From the NCBI GenBank assembly GCA_044867805.1, contig JBIOVQ010000309.1, forward strand, positions 1-5,565: 5,565 nucleotides of DNA, read 5' to 3'. The translations under genes were made by a program, and so were the position numbers. This DNA is from SG8-41 sp044867805. GTDB taxonomy: Bacteria; Pseudomonadota; Gammaproteobacteria; Burkholderiales; SG8-41. This document shows, in pieces, positions 1 to 5,565 of the stretch. Below the pieces are notes generated by a model. It made no database searches. It saw nothing but the letters and a program-made list of their open reading frames with translations, and was not told where the DNA came from. Every line of letters begins with the position of its first letter. Position 1 is the stretch's first letter.

Positions 1-2795
1 GAGCGGGGGCAGTGGCCACCCAGCTGCCGTTCAACATCGTCGACAAGGCGGAAGCCGCGCAGGACGCGGCCGGCGGCAAGCTCGAGGTCAAGCGCACGAT
101 CTGCACGCACTGCTCCGTCGGCTGTTCCATCGACGCCGTGGTGGAAGACGGCAAGTGGATCCGCCAGGAGCCGGTGTTCGACTCGCCGATCAACCTGGGT
201 GCGCACTGCGCCAAGGGCGCCTCGATCCGCGAGCACGGGGCGCACGAGCATTCCCATCGCCTGAAGGCCCCGATGAAGCTCGTCGGCGGCAAGTGGCAAA
301 AGGTCTCCTGGGACCAGGCCCTGGATGAAGTCAGCAAGAAGCTCTTCGCCATCAAGAAGGAGAGCGGCGCCGACGCCACCTTCTGGATCGGCTCCTCCAA
401 GCACAACAACGAGCAGGCCATGCTGTTCCGCAAGTTCGTGTCGTTCTTCGGCACCAACAACATGGACCACCAGGCGCGTATCTGCCACTCCACCACGGTG
501 GCGGGCATCGCGAACACCTGGGGCTACGGGGCGATGACCAACTCGTACAACGACGAGTTGAACTCCAAGTGCATCCTGTTCTTCGGCAGCAACGCCGCGG
601 AGGCGCACCCGGTATCGATGATGCACACGCTCGTTTCCAAGGAGAACGGCGCGAAGGTGGTCGTGGTGGATCCGCGCTTCACGCGCACCGCGGCCCGCGC
701 TGATTACTACTACCGCATCCGCTCCGGCACGGACGTGGCCTTCCTGTGGGGCATGCTCTACCACGTGTTCAAGAATGGCTGGGAAGACAAGAAGTACATC
801 AATGATCGCGTCTACGGCATGGACCAGGTGCGCAAGGAAGTCGCCAAGTGGACGCCAGACGTCACCGAGAGCGTGACGGGCATGAAGGAAGCCGAGGTCA
901 AGCACGTGGCCGAGCTGATGGCCAAGAACCGCCCCAGCACCATCGTCTGGGCGATGGGCCAGACCCAGCACACCAACGGCAACGCCATCGTGCGCGCGTC
1001 CGCCGTGTTCCAGCTCGCGCTGGGCAACGTCGGCGTCTCCGGCGGCGGCACCAACATCTACCGCGGCCACGACAACGTGCAGGGCGCGACCGACGTCGGG
1101 CCGAACCCCGACTCGCTGCCCGGCTACTACGGCATCGCCGCCGGAGCCTGGAAGCACTGGTGCGCGGTATGGGGCGTGGATTACGACTGGGTGGTCAAGC
1201 AATTCTCGTCAGTGGCCTCGATGGAGAAGCCCGGCATCACGGTTTCGCGCTGGCAGGACGCGGTGCTGGAGAAGAACGAAAACCTTGACCAGGACCCGAA
1301 CGTGCGGGCCGTGATTTTCTGGGGGCATGCTCCGAACAGCCAGAACCGCGGCAAGGAGATGCTCGAGGCGATGAAGAAGCTCGACCTGCTGGTGGTGGTC
1401 GATCCCTATCCCAGCGCGACCGCGGCCATGGCCGCCCTGGTGCGCCAGGACGGGGTCTACCTGCTGCCGGCGGCGACGCAGATGGAGTGCGCGGGCTCGG
1501 TGACGGCCTCGAACCGCTCGATCCAGTGGCGCGAGAAGGTGATCGACCCGATGTTCGACTCGCGCACCGACCACATGATCATGTACCAGTTCGCCGAGAA
1601 GTTCGGCTTCGCCAAGGAGTTCACGGCGAAGATCAAGCTGGTGAAGGGCAAGGGCGGCCTGCTCGAGCCCGACATGGAAGATTCGCTGCGCGAGATCAAC
1701 CGCGGCGCGTGGACCATCGGCTACACCGGGCAATCGCCGGAGCGGTTGCAGGCGCACATGCGCAACCAGCATGTCTTCGACGTGAAGACCCTTCGCGCGA
1801 AGGGCGGCAAGGACGCGAAGACCGGCTACGTGCTCGACGGCGACTACTACGGCCTGCCGTGGCCGTGCTACGGGAGCGCGGCGATCAAGCATCCCGGGAC
1901 GCCCAATCTCTACAACACCTCGCTGCACATGATGGACGGCGGCGGCAACTTCCGCGCCAATTTTGGCGTGGAGCGGGACGGGGTCAACCTGCTGGCCGAG
2001 GACGGCTCGCATTCCAAGGGGTCGGAGCTCACGACCGGCTATCCCGAATTCGACCATGTGCTGATGAAGAAGCTCGGCTGGTGGGACGAGTTGACGGAAG
2101 GCGAGAAGAAGGCCGCCGAGGGCAAGAACTGGAAGACCGACCTCTCGGGCGGCATCCAGCGCGTGGCGATGAAACACGGAGCCCATCCGTGGGGCAACGC
2201 CAAGGCGCGCGCGGTGGTGTGGAACTTCCCGGACGGCGTGCCGCTGCATCGCGAGCCGCTGTTCACTCCGCGGCCGGACCTGATCGAGAAGTTCCCGACG
2301 CACGCCGACCAGAAGAACCGCTGGCGCATGCCGGTGCTGTTCAAGACGGTGCAGGACGCGAACAAGGACGCGGTCAAGACCTATCCGCTCATACTCACGA
2401 GCGGACGGCTGGTCGAGTACGAAGGCGGCGGCGACGAGACCCGCTCCAACCCGTGGCTCGCCGAGCTGCAGCAGGAGATGTTCGTCGAGATCAACCCCAA
2501 GGACGCCAACGACCGCGGCGTGAAGAACAACGAGTATGTCTGGGTCAAGACGCCGACCAAGGCGCAGATCAAGGTCAAGACTTTGGTGACCGAGCGCGTG
2601 GCGCCGGGAACGGTGTTCTGCCCGTTCCATTTCGCGGGCTGGTTCGAGGGCAAGGACCTGCTCAACTACTACCCGAAGGACGCCGAGCCAATCGTGCGCG
2701 GCGAGGCCGTGAACACGGCCACCACCTACGGCTACGACATCGTGACCATGATGCAGGAAACCAAGACCACGCTGTGCCAGGTCTCCAAGGCCTGA
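1..2795 (+). CDS. fdhA: Formate dehydrogenase alpha (catalytic) subunit, Cys-type, 5'-partial
   Basis: Catalytic subunit that oxidises formate to CO2 at a bis-MGD Mo/W centre; homologue of FdnG/FdoG. The frame is open to the left edge (first full codon at 3, reading A-G-A before the GTG at 12). The GTG is therefore probably not the start: residues up to about 15 look like the end of a Tat signal peptide, with a possible AEA|A cleavage site. Numbering from that GTG, C31, C34, C38 and C66 bind a [4Fe-4S] cluster and K68 follows the last ligand, as in the family. The active-site motif RICHS gives C158 (TGC at 483-485) as metal ligand, followed by H159; E. coli FdnG has selenocysteine there. The conserved RGHDNVQG motif has R351. 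The C-terminal dinucleotide-binding domain starts near TSGR (about 796) and runs to about 925. The visible 927 residues plus a signal peptide approach the length of FdnG (about 1015). The stop is TGA 2793-2795. Identity is very secure; the true start is outside the window. Confidence 0.97.
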   Translation, partial: AGAVATQLPFNIVDKAEAAQDAAGGKLEVKRTICTHCSVGCSIDAVVEDGKWIRQEPVFDSPINLGAHCAKGASIREHGAHEHSHRLKAPMKLVGGKWQKVSWDQALDEVSKKLFAIKKESGADATFWIGSSKHNNEQAMLFRKFVSFFGTNNMDHQARICHSTTVAGIANTWGYGAMTNSYNDELNSKCILFFGSNAAEAHPVSMMHTLVSKENGAKVVVVDPRFTRTAARADYYYRIRSGTDVAFLWGMLYHVFKNGWEDKKYINDRVYGMDQVRKEVAKWTPDVTESVTGMKEAEVKHVAELMAKNRPSTIVWAMGQTQHTNGNAIVRASAVFQLALGNVGVSGGGTNIYRGHDNVQGATDVGPNPDSLPGYYGIAAGAWKHWCAVWGVDYDWVVKQFSSVASMEKPGITVSRWQDAVLEKNENLDQDPNVRAVIFWGHAPNSQNRGKEMLEAMKKLDLLVVVDPYPSATAAMAALVRQDGVYLLPAATQMECAGSVTASNRSIQWREKVIDPMFDSRTDHMIMYQFAEKFGFAKEFTAKIKLVKGKGGLLEPDMEDSLREINRGAWTIGYTGQSPERLQAHMRNQHVFDVKTLRAKGGKDAKTGYVLDGDYYGLPWPCYGSAAIKHPGTPNLYNTSLHMMDGGGNFRANFGVERDGVNLLAEDGSHSKGSELTTGYPEFDHVLMKKLGWWDELTEGEKKAAEGKNWKTDLSGGIQRVAMKHGAHPWGNAKARAVVWNFPDGVPLHREPLFTPRPDLIEKFPTHADQKNRWRMPVLFKTVQDANKDAVKTYPLILTSGRLVEYEGGGDETRSNPWLAELQQEMFVEINPKDANDRGVKNNEYVWVKTPTKAQIKVKTLVTERVAPGTVFCPFHFAGWFEGKDLLNYYPKDAEPIVRGEAVNTATTYGYDIVTMMQETKTTLCQVSKA

Positions 2796-2810
2796 GCGGG
2801 AACGGGACAC

Positions 2811-2817
2811 AGAGGAG
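2811..2817 (+). promoter_or_regulatory. Ribosome binding site for the beta subunit
   Basis: AGAGGAG lies 7 bases before the ATG at 2825, inside the 29-base gap after the alpha subunit stop. It supports that ATG as the start and independent initiation within the operon transcript. Confidence 0.8.
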
Positions 2818-2824
2818 CTGAACC

Positions 2825-3451
2825 ATGGCAAGAATGAAATTTCTGGCGGATGCCGAGCGCTGCATCGAGTGCAACGGCTGCGTGACGGCGTGCAAGCAGG
2901 AGCACGAGATTCCGTGGGGGGTGAACCGGCGCCGGGTAGTAACGATGAACGACGGCGTGCCGGGCGAAAAATCGATCTCGGTTGCCTGCATGCACTGCTC
3001 GGACGCACCCTGCATGGCGGTTTGCCCCGTGGATTGCTTCTACAAGACCACGGAAGGGGTGGTGCTGCACGACAAGGACCTGTGCATCGGCTGCGGCTAC
3101 TGCTTCTACGCCTGCCCGTTCGGCGCGCCGCAGTTCCCGCAGGACGGCGCGTTCGGCCTGCGCGGCAAGATGGACAAGTGCACGTTCTGCGCCGGCGGGC
3201 CCGAGGCGGACTTCTCGGCAGCCGAGTTCAGGAAGTACGGCCGCAACCGGCTGGCGGAGGGCAAGCTTCCCGCCTGTGCCGAGATGTGCGCTACCAAGGC
3301 CCTGCTCGGCGGCGACGCCGACGTGATCGCCGATATCTATCGCAACCGCGTGCTGAAGCGCGGCAAGGGCTCCGAGGTCTGGGGCTGGGGCACGGCCTAC
3401 GGCAAGCCCGAGCGGCAGCCCACGCAGCAGCGGCCGGGAGCGAAGTCATGA
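2825..3451 (+). CDS. fdhB: Formate dehydrogenase beta subunit, four-cluster ferredoxin-type protein
   Basis: Electron-transfer subunit linking the alpha subunit to the cytochrome b subunit (FdnH/FdoH/FdxH family). The 208 residues hold sixteen cysteines in the expected groups: C13/C16/C19/C23, C55/C58/C63/C67, C87/C90/C93/C97, and C119/C122 with C151/C155. Together these can ligate four [4Fe-4S] clusters; C71 is an extra cysteine. There is no signal peptide, as expected for a subunit exported together with the Tat-bearing alpha subunit. E. coli FdnH (about 294 residues) ends in a membrane anchor helix, but this protein stops after a hydrophilic tail rich in Lys, Arg and Gln. It therefore matches the shorter, anchorless form and must be held in place by alpha and gamma. 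The start is the ATG at 2825, with a good Shine-Dalgarno site. Its stop overlaps the next start codon. Confidence 0.96.
   Translation: MARMKFLADAERCIECNGCVTACKQEHEIPWGVNRRRVVTMNDGVPGEKSISVACMHCSDAPCMAVCPVDCFYKTTEGVVLHDKDLCIGCGYCFYACPFGAPQFPQDGAFGLRGKMDKCTFCAGGPEADFSAAEFRKYGRNRLAEGKLPACAEMCATKALLGGDADVIADIYRNRVLKRGKGSEVWGWGTAYGKPERQPTQQRPGAKS
3436..3440 (+). promoter_or_regulatory. Weak ribosome binding site for the small lipoprotein gene
   Basis: GGGAG lies 7 bases before the ATG at 3448, within the last codons of the beta subunit gene. Together with the ATGA stop/start overlap it decides the start and suggests translational coupling to the beta subunit. Confidence 0.55.
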
Positions 3452-3690
3452 GGAGGACGGCGCTGGTGGTGACCGCCGCCGCCGCCGTGGCCTTGGCGGC
3501 GGTAACGGCTGGCTGCGGCGAGAAGCCCTCCGTGACCGTCTACAAGCAGGGCCAGTACCAGGGCAAGCCCGACAAGCAGCCGTGGGACAACGACCAGTTC
3601 AAGGGAGACAAGCTGGCCTGGGAAACCGCGATCAAGAAGCGGAACGACGGGCAGAACGAGTATTCCCGCGGAACACCCAGCGTCAAGTAG
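3448..3690 (+). CDS. Small putative lipoprotein in the formate dehydrogenase operon
   Basis: Predicted 80-residue exported lipoprotein of unknown function. The N-terminus has two arginines, a hydrophobic Ala/Val/Leu stretch (about 5-19) and a lipobox-like TAGC ending at C23, as expected for signal peptidase II. The residue after the cysteine is Gly, not Asp, so by the E. coli rule it would go to the outer membrane. The mature part is short, polar and rich in Lys, Gln and Asp. It contains YKQGQYQGKPD (about 32-42), QPWDNDQFKGD and a terminal AIKKRNDGQNEY stretch. The ATG overlaps the beta subunit stop (ATGA, 3448-3451), and the gamma gene starts 21 bases after its TAG. I recall similar small proteins in betaproteobacterial fdh operons, but no function. 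A role in assembling or anchoring the complex is only a guess from position. It is easily missed because its frame is also open upstream through the beta subunit gene. Confidence 0.85.
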   Translation: MRRTALVVTAAAAVALAAVTAGCGEKPSVTVYKQGQYQGKPDKQPWDNDQFKGDKLAWETAIKKRNDGQNEYSRGTPSVK

Positions 3691-3698
3691 ATAACGAT

Positions 3699-3704
3699 AG
3701 GAGG
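3699..3704 (+). promoter_or_regulatory. Strong ribosome binding site for the gamma subunit
   Basis: A perfect AGGAGG lies 7 bases before the ATG at 3712, in the 21-base gap after the lipoprotein gene. It favours this ATG over the in-frame ATG at 3730. Confidence 0.85.
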
Positions 3705-3711
3705 AAAGCGC

Positions 3712-4776
3712 ATGATCCGCATCAGCGACATGCGAGTGCTGGTTCGCCTGCTCGTTCTCTCGTGCGCGACATTGTGCACGCCTGCCGCGTTGGCGGCCGA
3801 GGGCGCGGGCGGTGCACAACAGGAGCAGGTACAGCGGCAGCAGGACCAGCCCCTCAACAACGCACCGGTGTGGCGCGATGTGAGGGGCGGCGACAACCCC
3901 TACCAGACGACCCAGGTGCGGGGCATCGAGACCAACGTCCTTATCCAGTCCGAGGGCGAGATCTGGCGCCAGATTCGCAACGGTCCGATCGTGGTGTACG
4001 GCGGCTGGCTGCTGCTCCTCATATTGCTGGCCATCCTGGCCTTCTTTCTGTGGAAGGGGCCGATCAAGGTCCACGGGCAGCTCACCGGCAGGAAGATCCA
4101 GCGCTTCTCCACGTGGGACCGGACCATACACTGGACGGTCGCGATCAGCTGGCTGATCCTGGCCATCAGCGGATTGCTCCTGCTCTTCGGCAAGTACGTG
4201 GTGCTGCCGATGTTCGGCTATACCCTGTTTTCCTGGCTCGCCATCCTCTCGAAGAACCTGCACAACTTCGTCGGCCCGGTGTTCCTGCTCGCGGCCGCGC
4301 TGATGTTCTTCACCTACCTCGGACGCAACATCCCGCGGGCGTACGACGTGACCTGGCTGCTCAAGGGCGGCGGCATGCTGACCGGAAAGCACATGCCGTC
4401 GGGCTTTTTCAATGCCGGCGAGAAGATCGTGTTCTGGGTCGGGCTTTTCCTCTTCAGCATCATCGTCGGCGCGTCGGGCCTGGTGCTGCTGTTCCCGAAC
4501 TTCGATCAGGGCCGGATGATCATGCAGTACGCGAACATCGTGCATGCGGTGACCGCTGTCGTTTTCATCGGAATGATCTTCGGCCACATCTACCTCGGCA
4601 CGGTCGGCCTCGAGGGCGCCTACCAGAACATGCGCCACGATGGCCTGGTTGACGAGCAATGGGCGAAGGAGCACCACGAATACTGGTACAACGAAGTCAT
4701 GCAAGGGCGGCCGGGAGCCGGGGGCGCGATGTCCGCCGCCCGCGCCGACGCCATGAAGGAGGGATGGAAACTATGA
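3712..4776 (+). CDS. fdhC: Formate dehydrogenase gamma subunit, di-heme cytochrome b
   Basis: Membrane subunit that takes electrons from the beta subunit and reduces quinone through two b hemes (FdnI/FdoI/Wolinella FdhC family; unrelated to the formate transporter also called FdhC). It has 354 residues. Residues 1-28 look like a signal peptide ending ALA|A. Residues 29-92 form a polar segment, Gln-rich near 36-46, with the motif ETNVLIQSEGE. Helices lie at about 93-114, 140-160, 183-203, 237-261 and 273-296. Likely heme ligands are H140, H184, H278 and H292; the 14-residue spacing of the last two matches His155/His169 of FdnI. E. coli FdnI has about 217 residues and four helices, so the signal peptide, polar segment and first helix are extra, as in the longer FdhC-type proteins. 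The C-terminus (from about 300) is hydrophilic. A strong Shine-Dalgarno site supports the start. The TGA overlaps the next ATG. Family assignment is very sure; helix ends are approximate. Confidence 0.95.
   Translation: MIRISDMRVLVRLLVLSCATLCTPAALAAEGAGGAQQEQVQRQQDQPLNNAPVWRDVRGGDNPYQTTQVRGIETNVLIQSEGEIWRQIRNGPIVVYGGWLLLLILLAILAFFLWKGPIKVHGQLTGRKIQRFSTWDRTIHWTVAISWLILAISGLLLLFGKYVVLPMFGYTLFSWLAILSKNLHNFVGPVFLLAAALMFFTYLGRNIPRAYDVTWLLKGGGMLTGKHMPSGFFNAGEKIVFWVGLFLFSIIVGASGLVLLFPNFDQGRMIMQYANIVHAVTAVVFIGMIFGHIYLGTVGLEGAYQNMRHDGLVDEQWAKEHHEYWYNEVMQGRPGAGGAMSAARADAMKEGWKL
4756..4762 (+). promoter_or_regulatory. Ribosome binding site for the small Ala/Lys-rich protein
   Basis: AAGGAGG lies in the last codons of the gamma gene. 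It is 10 bases before the ATG at 4773 but only 1 base before the in-frame ATG at 4764, so it decides the start in favour of 4773. Confidence 0.7.
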
Positions 4777-5021
4777 AAGCGTTCAAGTTCTGGCTCGCCG
4801 TGCCCGCATTGCTGGTGGGGCTTGCGGTAGGCGTGGCTTCCGCCAAGCTGCCGCCCCTGAGCGACGCCGATAAGGCCAAGGCGGCGGAAGCCAAGGCGAA
4901 GAAGGGCGAAGCGGCGAAGAAGGCGCGCATTGCCGAGGAGAAGGCGATGGACCGCGCGGTGGCGCGCTACAAGAGAGAGAAGGGCGGCAAAACCACGGCG
5001 GCTGCCTCGAAGAAGAAGTAG
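4773..5021 (+). CDS. Small exported Ala/Lys-rich protein, last gene of the formate dehydrogenase operon
   Basis: Predicted 82-residue exported protein of unknown function. Residues 1-24 form a classic Sec signal peptide: Lys near the start, a hydrophobic core FWLAVPALLVGLAVGV, and an ASA|K cleavage site. The mature part begins KLPPLSDADK. It continues as a highly charged Ala/Lys/Glu region (about 35-70), probably one long helix or coiled coil, and ends in three lysines. It has no cysteine or heme-binding motif. The ATG overlaps the gamma subunit stop (ATGA, 4773-4776), and a hairpin terminator follows 19 bases after its TAG, so it closes the operon. I recall small exported proteins beginning with a similar K-L-P motif near betaproteobacterial fdh genes, but no experimental role. 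A periplasmic assembly or stabilising role is inference. The gene call is well supported by the ribosome binding site, signal peptide and coupling. Confidence 0.82.
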   Translation: MKAFKFWLAVPALLVGLAVGVASAKLPPLSDADKAKAAEAKAKKGEAAKKARIAEEKAMDRAVARYKREKGGKTTAAASKKK

Positions 5022-5040
5022 CCGGCGGCGGTCGTTCGCA

Positions 5041-5068
5041 AAAAAAGCCCGGGATTCCGGGCTTTTTT
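5041..5068. terminator. Bidirectional intrinsic terminator between the fdh operon and moeA
   Basis: A perfect 12-bp inverted repeat: AAAAAAGCCCGG (5041-5052), loop GATT (5053-5056), CCGGGCTTTTTT (5057-5068). The GC stem core is followed by six T's on the plus strand. On the minus strand the A run (5040-5046) becomes a T run, so it can also terminate moeA. It lies in the 64-base gap between the convergent stop codons at 5021 and 5086, exactly where a shared terminator is expected. Confidence 0.93.
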
Positions 5069-5085
5069 GTCGCCTCAGGCGCCGC

Positions 5086-5565
5086 TCAAACGACGCCCTC
5101 CATGACCTGCACCTCGACCGGCGTCCCGGGGGTGACGTTGCCCTGCTCGGTGGGCAGGATGATGAAGCAGTTCGCCTCCGCCATCGAGCGCAGGATGCCC
5201 GAGCCCTGCTCGCCGGTGACCCGCACGCTCCAGGTTCCGTGCGAATCGCGTTCGAGCACGCCACGCTGAAATTCCGTACGTCCCGGTGCTTTCTTGAGGT
5301 TAGAGACGCACGGAACCTTAAATGTCGGAAGGGGCGGTACGGGGTCACGGCCCGAGAGCACGAGCAGCGCGTCGCGCACGAACTGGTAGAAGGTAACCAT
5401 CACCGAGACCGGGTTGCCCGGCAGCCCGAAGAAGTGCGCCGCGCCGATCTTGCCGTAGGCGAGGGGGCGTCCCGGCTTCATCGCGATCTTCCAGAATACC
5501 ACTTCGCCCAGCTTGCTCAGCAGGTCTTTCACGAAATCGGCTTCGCCCACGGACACGCCGCCGCT
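5086..5565 (-). CDS. moeA: Molybdopterin molybdenumtransferase MoeA, C-terminal part (5'-partial)
   Basis: MoeA inserts molybdate into adenylylated molybdopterin to make the molybdenum cofactor in the cytoplasm. The frame is open to the right edge, and 159 residues are visible of a protein that is 411 long in E. coli. The first visible residues read SGGVSVGEADFVKD, the conserved molybdopterin-binding loop of the MoaB/MoeA fold. The GTG at 5556-5554 encodes a Val inside this loop and is not a start. Further family motifs follow: FWKIAMKPGRPLAYG, GLPGNPVS, and TEFQRGVL. From about residue 85 onward the C-terminal beta-barrel domain (MoeA_C) is complete, ending with TPVEVQVMEGVV and TGA at 5088-5086. 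The gene converges on the formate dehydrogenase operon, which encodes a molybdoenzyme needing this cofactor. A local run of AT-ended codons lies within it (about 5234-5340). A MoeA paralogue is possible, since the N-terminal part is not seen. Confidence 0.95.
   Translation of the reverse strand, partial: SGGVSVGEADFVKDLLSKLGEVVFWKIAMKPGRPLAYGKIGAAHFFGLPGNPVSVMVTFYQFVRDALLVLSGRDPVPPLPTFKVPCVSNLKKAPGRTEFQRGVLERDSHGTWSVRVTGEQGSGILRSMAEANCFIILPTEQGNVTPGTPVEVQVMEGVV

Noticed and set aside
12..14. GTG as the start of the alpha subunit
   Set aside because: The frame is open to the window edge and the sequence reads as part of a signal peptide; the G-run before it is only 2 bases away, too close for a good ribosome binding site.
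1487..2821. Plus-strand second-frame open frame of about 444 codons inside the alpha subunit
   Set aside because: Arg/Gly-rich shadow frame with no domain; alpha coding is unambiguous here.
2916..2921. Run of six G's in the beta subunit gene as a possible frameshift or slippage site
   Set aside because: The reading frame is intact on both sides (PWGVNRR) and six G's are common in DNA this GC-rich.
1209..3008. Long minus-strand open frame (about 599 codons) opposite the alpha subunit
   Set aside because: It lies antisense to a certain gene, is Arg/His/Leu-rich with no recognisable domain, and is typical of GC-rich DNA where antisense frames rarely meet stops.
2869..3447. Upstream extension of the lipoprotein frame through the beta subunit gene
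   Set aside because: This part is a shadow of the beta subunit gene. Only the portion from the ATG at 3448 has a ribosome binding site, signal peptide and lipobox.
3397..4704. Long minus-strand open frame (about 435 codons) opposite the lipoprotein and gamma genes
   Set aside because: Its composition is low-complexity Asp/Glu/His/Gln-rich and mirrors the sense codons; no motif, and it overlaps two well-supported genes.
4764..4766. Alternative ATG start for the small Ala/Lys-rich protein
   Set aside because: It sits 1 base from the Shine-Dalgarno sequence; the ATG at 4773 has usable spacing and the ATGA overlap.
5554..5556. GTG as the start of a short minus-strand gene
   Set aside because: It encodes Val in the conserved SGGVSVG loop of MoeA, whose frame continues past the right edge.

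Overview
The window carries most of an operon for a membrane-bound, periplasm-facing formate dehydrogenase (the FdnGHI / Wolinella FdhABC type), followed by the 3' part of a molybdenum-cofactor gene on the opposite strand. The DNA is GC-rich with strongly GC-ended codons. The protein sequences resemble, from memory, formate dehydrogenases of Betaproteobacteria (Burkholderiales/Rhodocyclales-like organisms). That placement is an inference from resemblance; no search was run.

Layout, left to right. (1) 1-2795 (+): catalytic alpha subunit, cut by the left edge, so its N-terminus (most likely a Tat signal peptide) is missing. (2) 2825-3451 (+): beta subunit with ligands for four [4Fe-4S] clusters. 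(3) 3448-3690 (+): an 80-residue putative lipoprotein overlapping the beta stop codon by ATGA. (4) 3712-4776 (+): gamma subunit, a di-heme cytochrome b with a signal peptide, a periplasmic N-terminal segment and about five membrane helices. (5) 4773-5021 (+): an 82-residue exported Ala/Lys-rich protein overlapping the gamma stop codon by ATGA. (6) 5041-5068: a near-ideal hairpin terminator flanked by A and T runs, able to serve both strands. (7) 5565-5086 (-): C-terminal part of MoeA, cut by the right edge.

Working model: formate is oxidised by the alpha subunit at a bis-MGD molybdenum (or tungsten) centre in the periplasm. Electrons pass through the [4Fe-4S] clusters of alpha and beta to the two b hemes of gamma and then to membrane quinone. 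The active-site metal ligand is cysteine (TGC), so no selenocysteine machinery is required. MoeA inserts molybdate into molybdopterin, which fits its position beside a molybdoenzyme operon. The two small exported proteins have no function I can name. Their tight coupling to the structural genes suggests assembly, anchoring or maturation roles, and they are the least understood part of the window.

The five plus-strand genes have gaps of at most 29 bases and probably form one transcript, whose promoter lies left of the window. No tRNA, rRNA, CRISPR array, insertion sequence or phage feature was seen. No non-coding stretch exceeds 64 bases.
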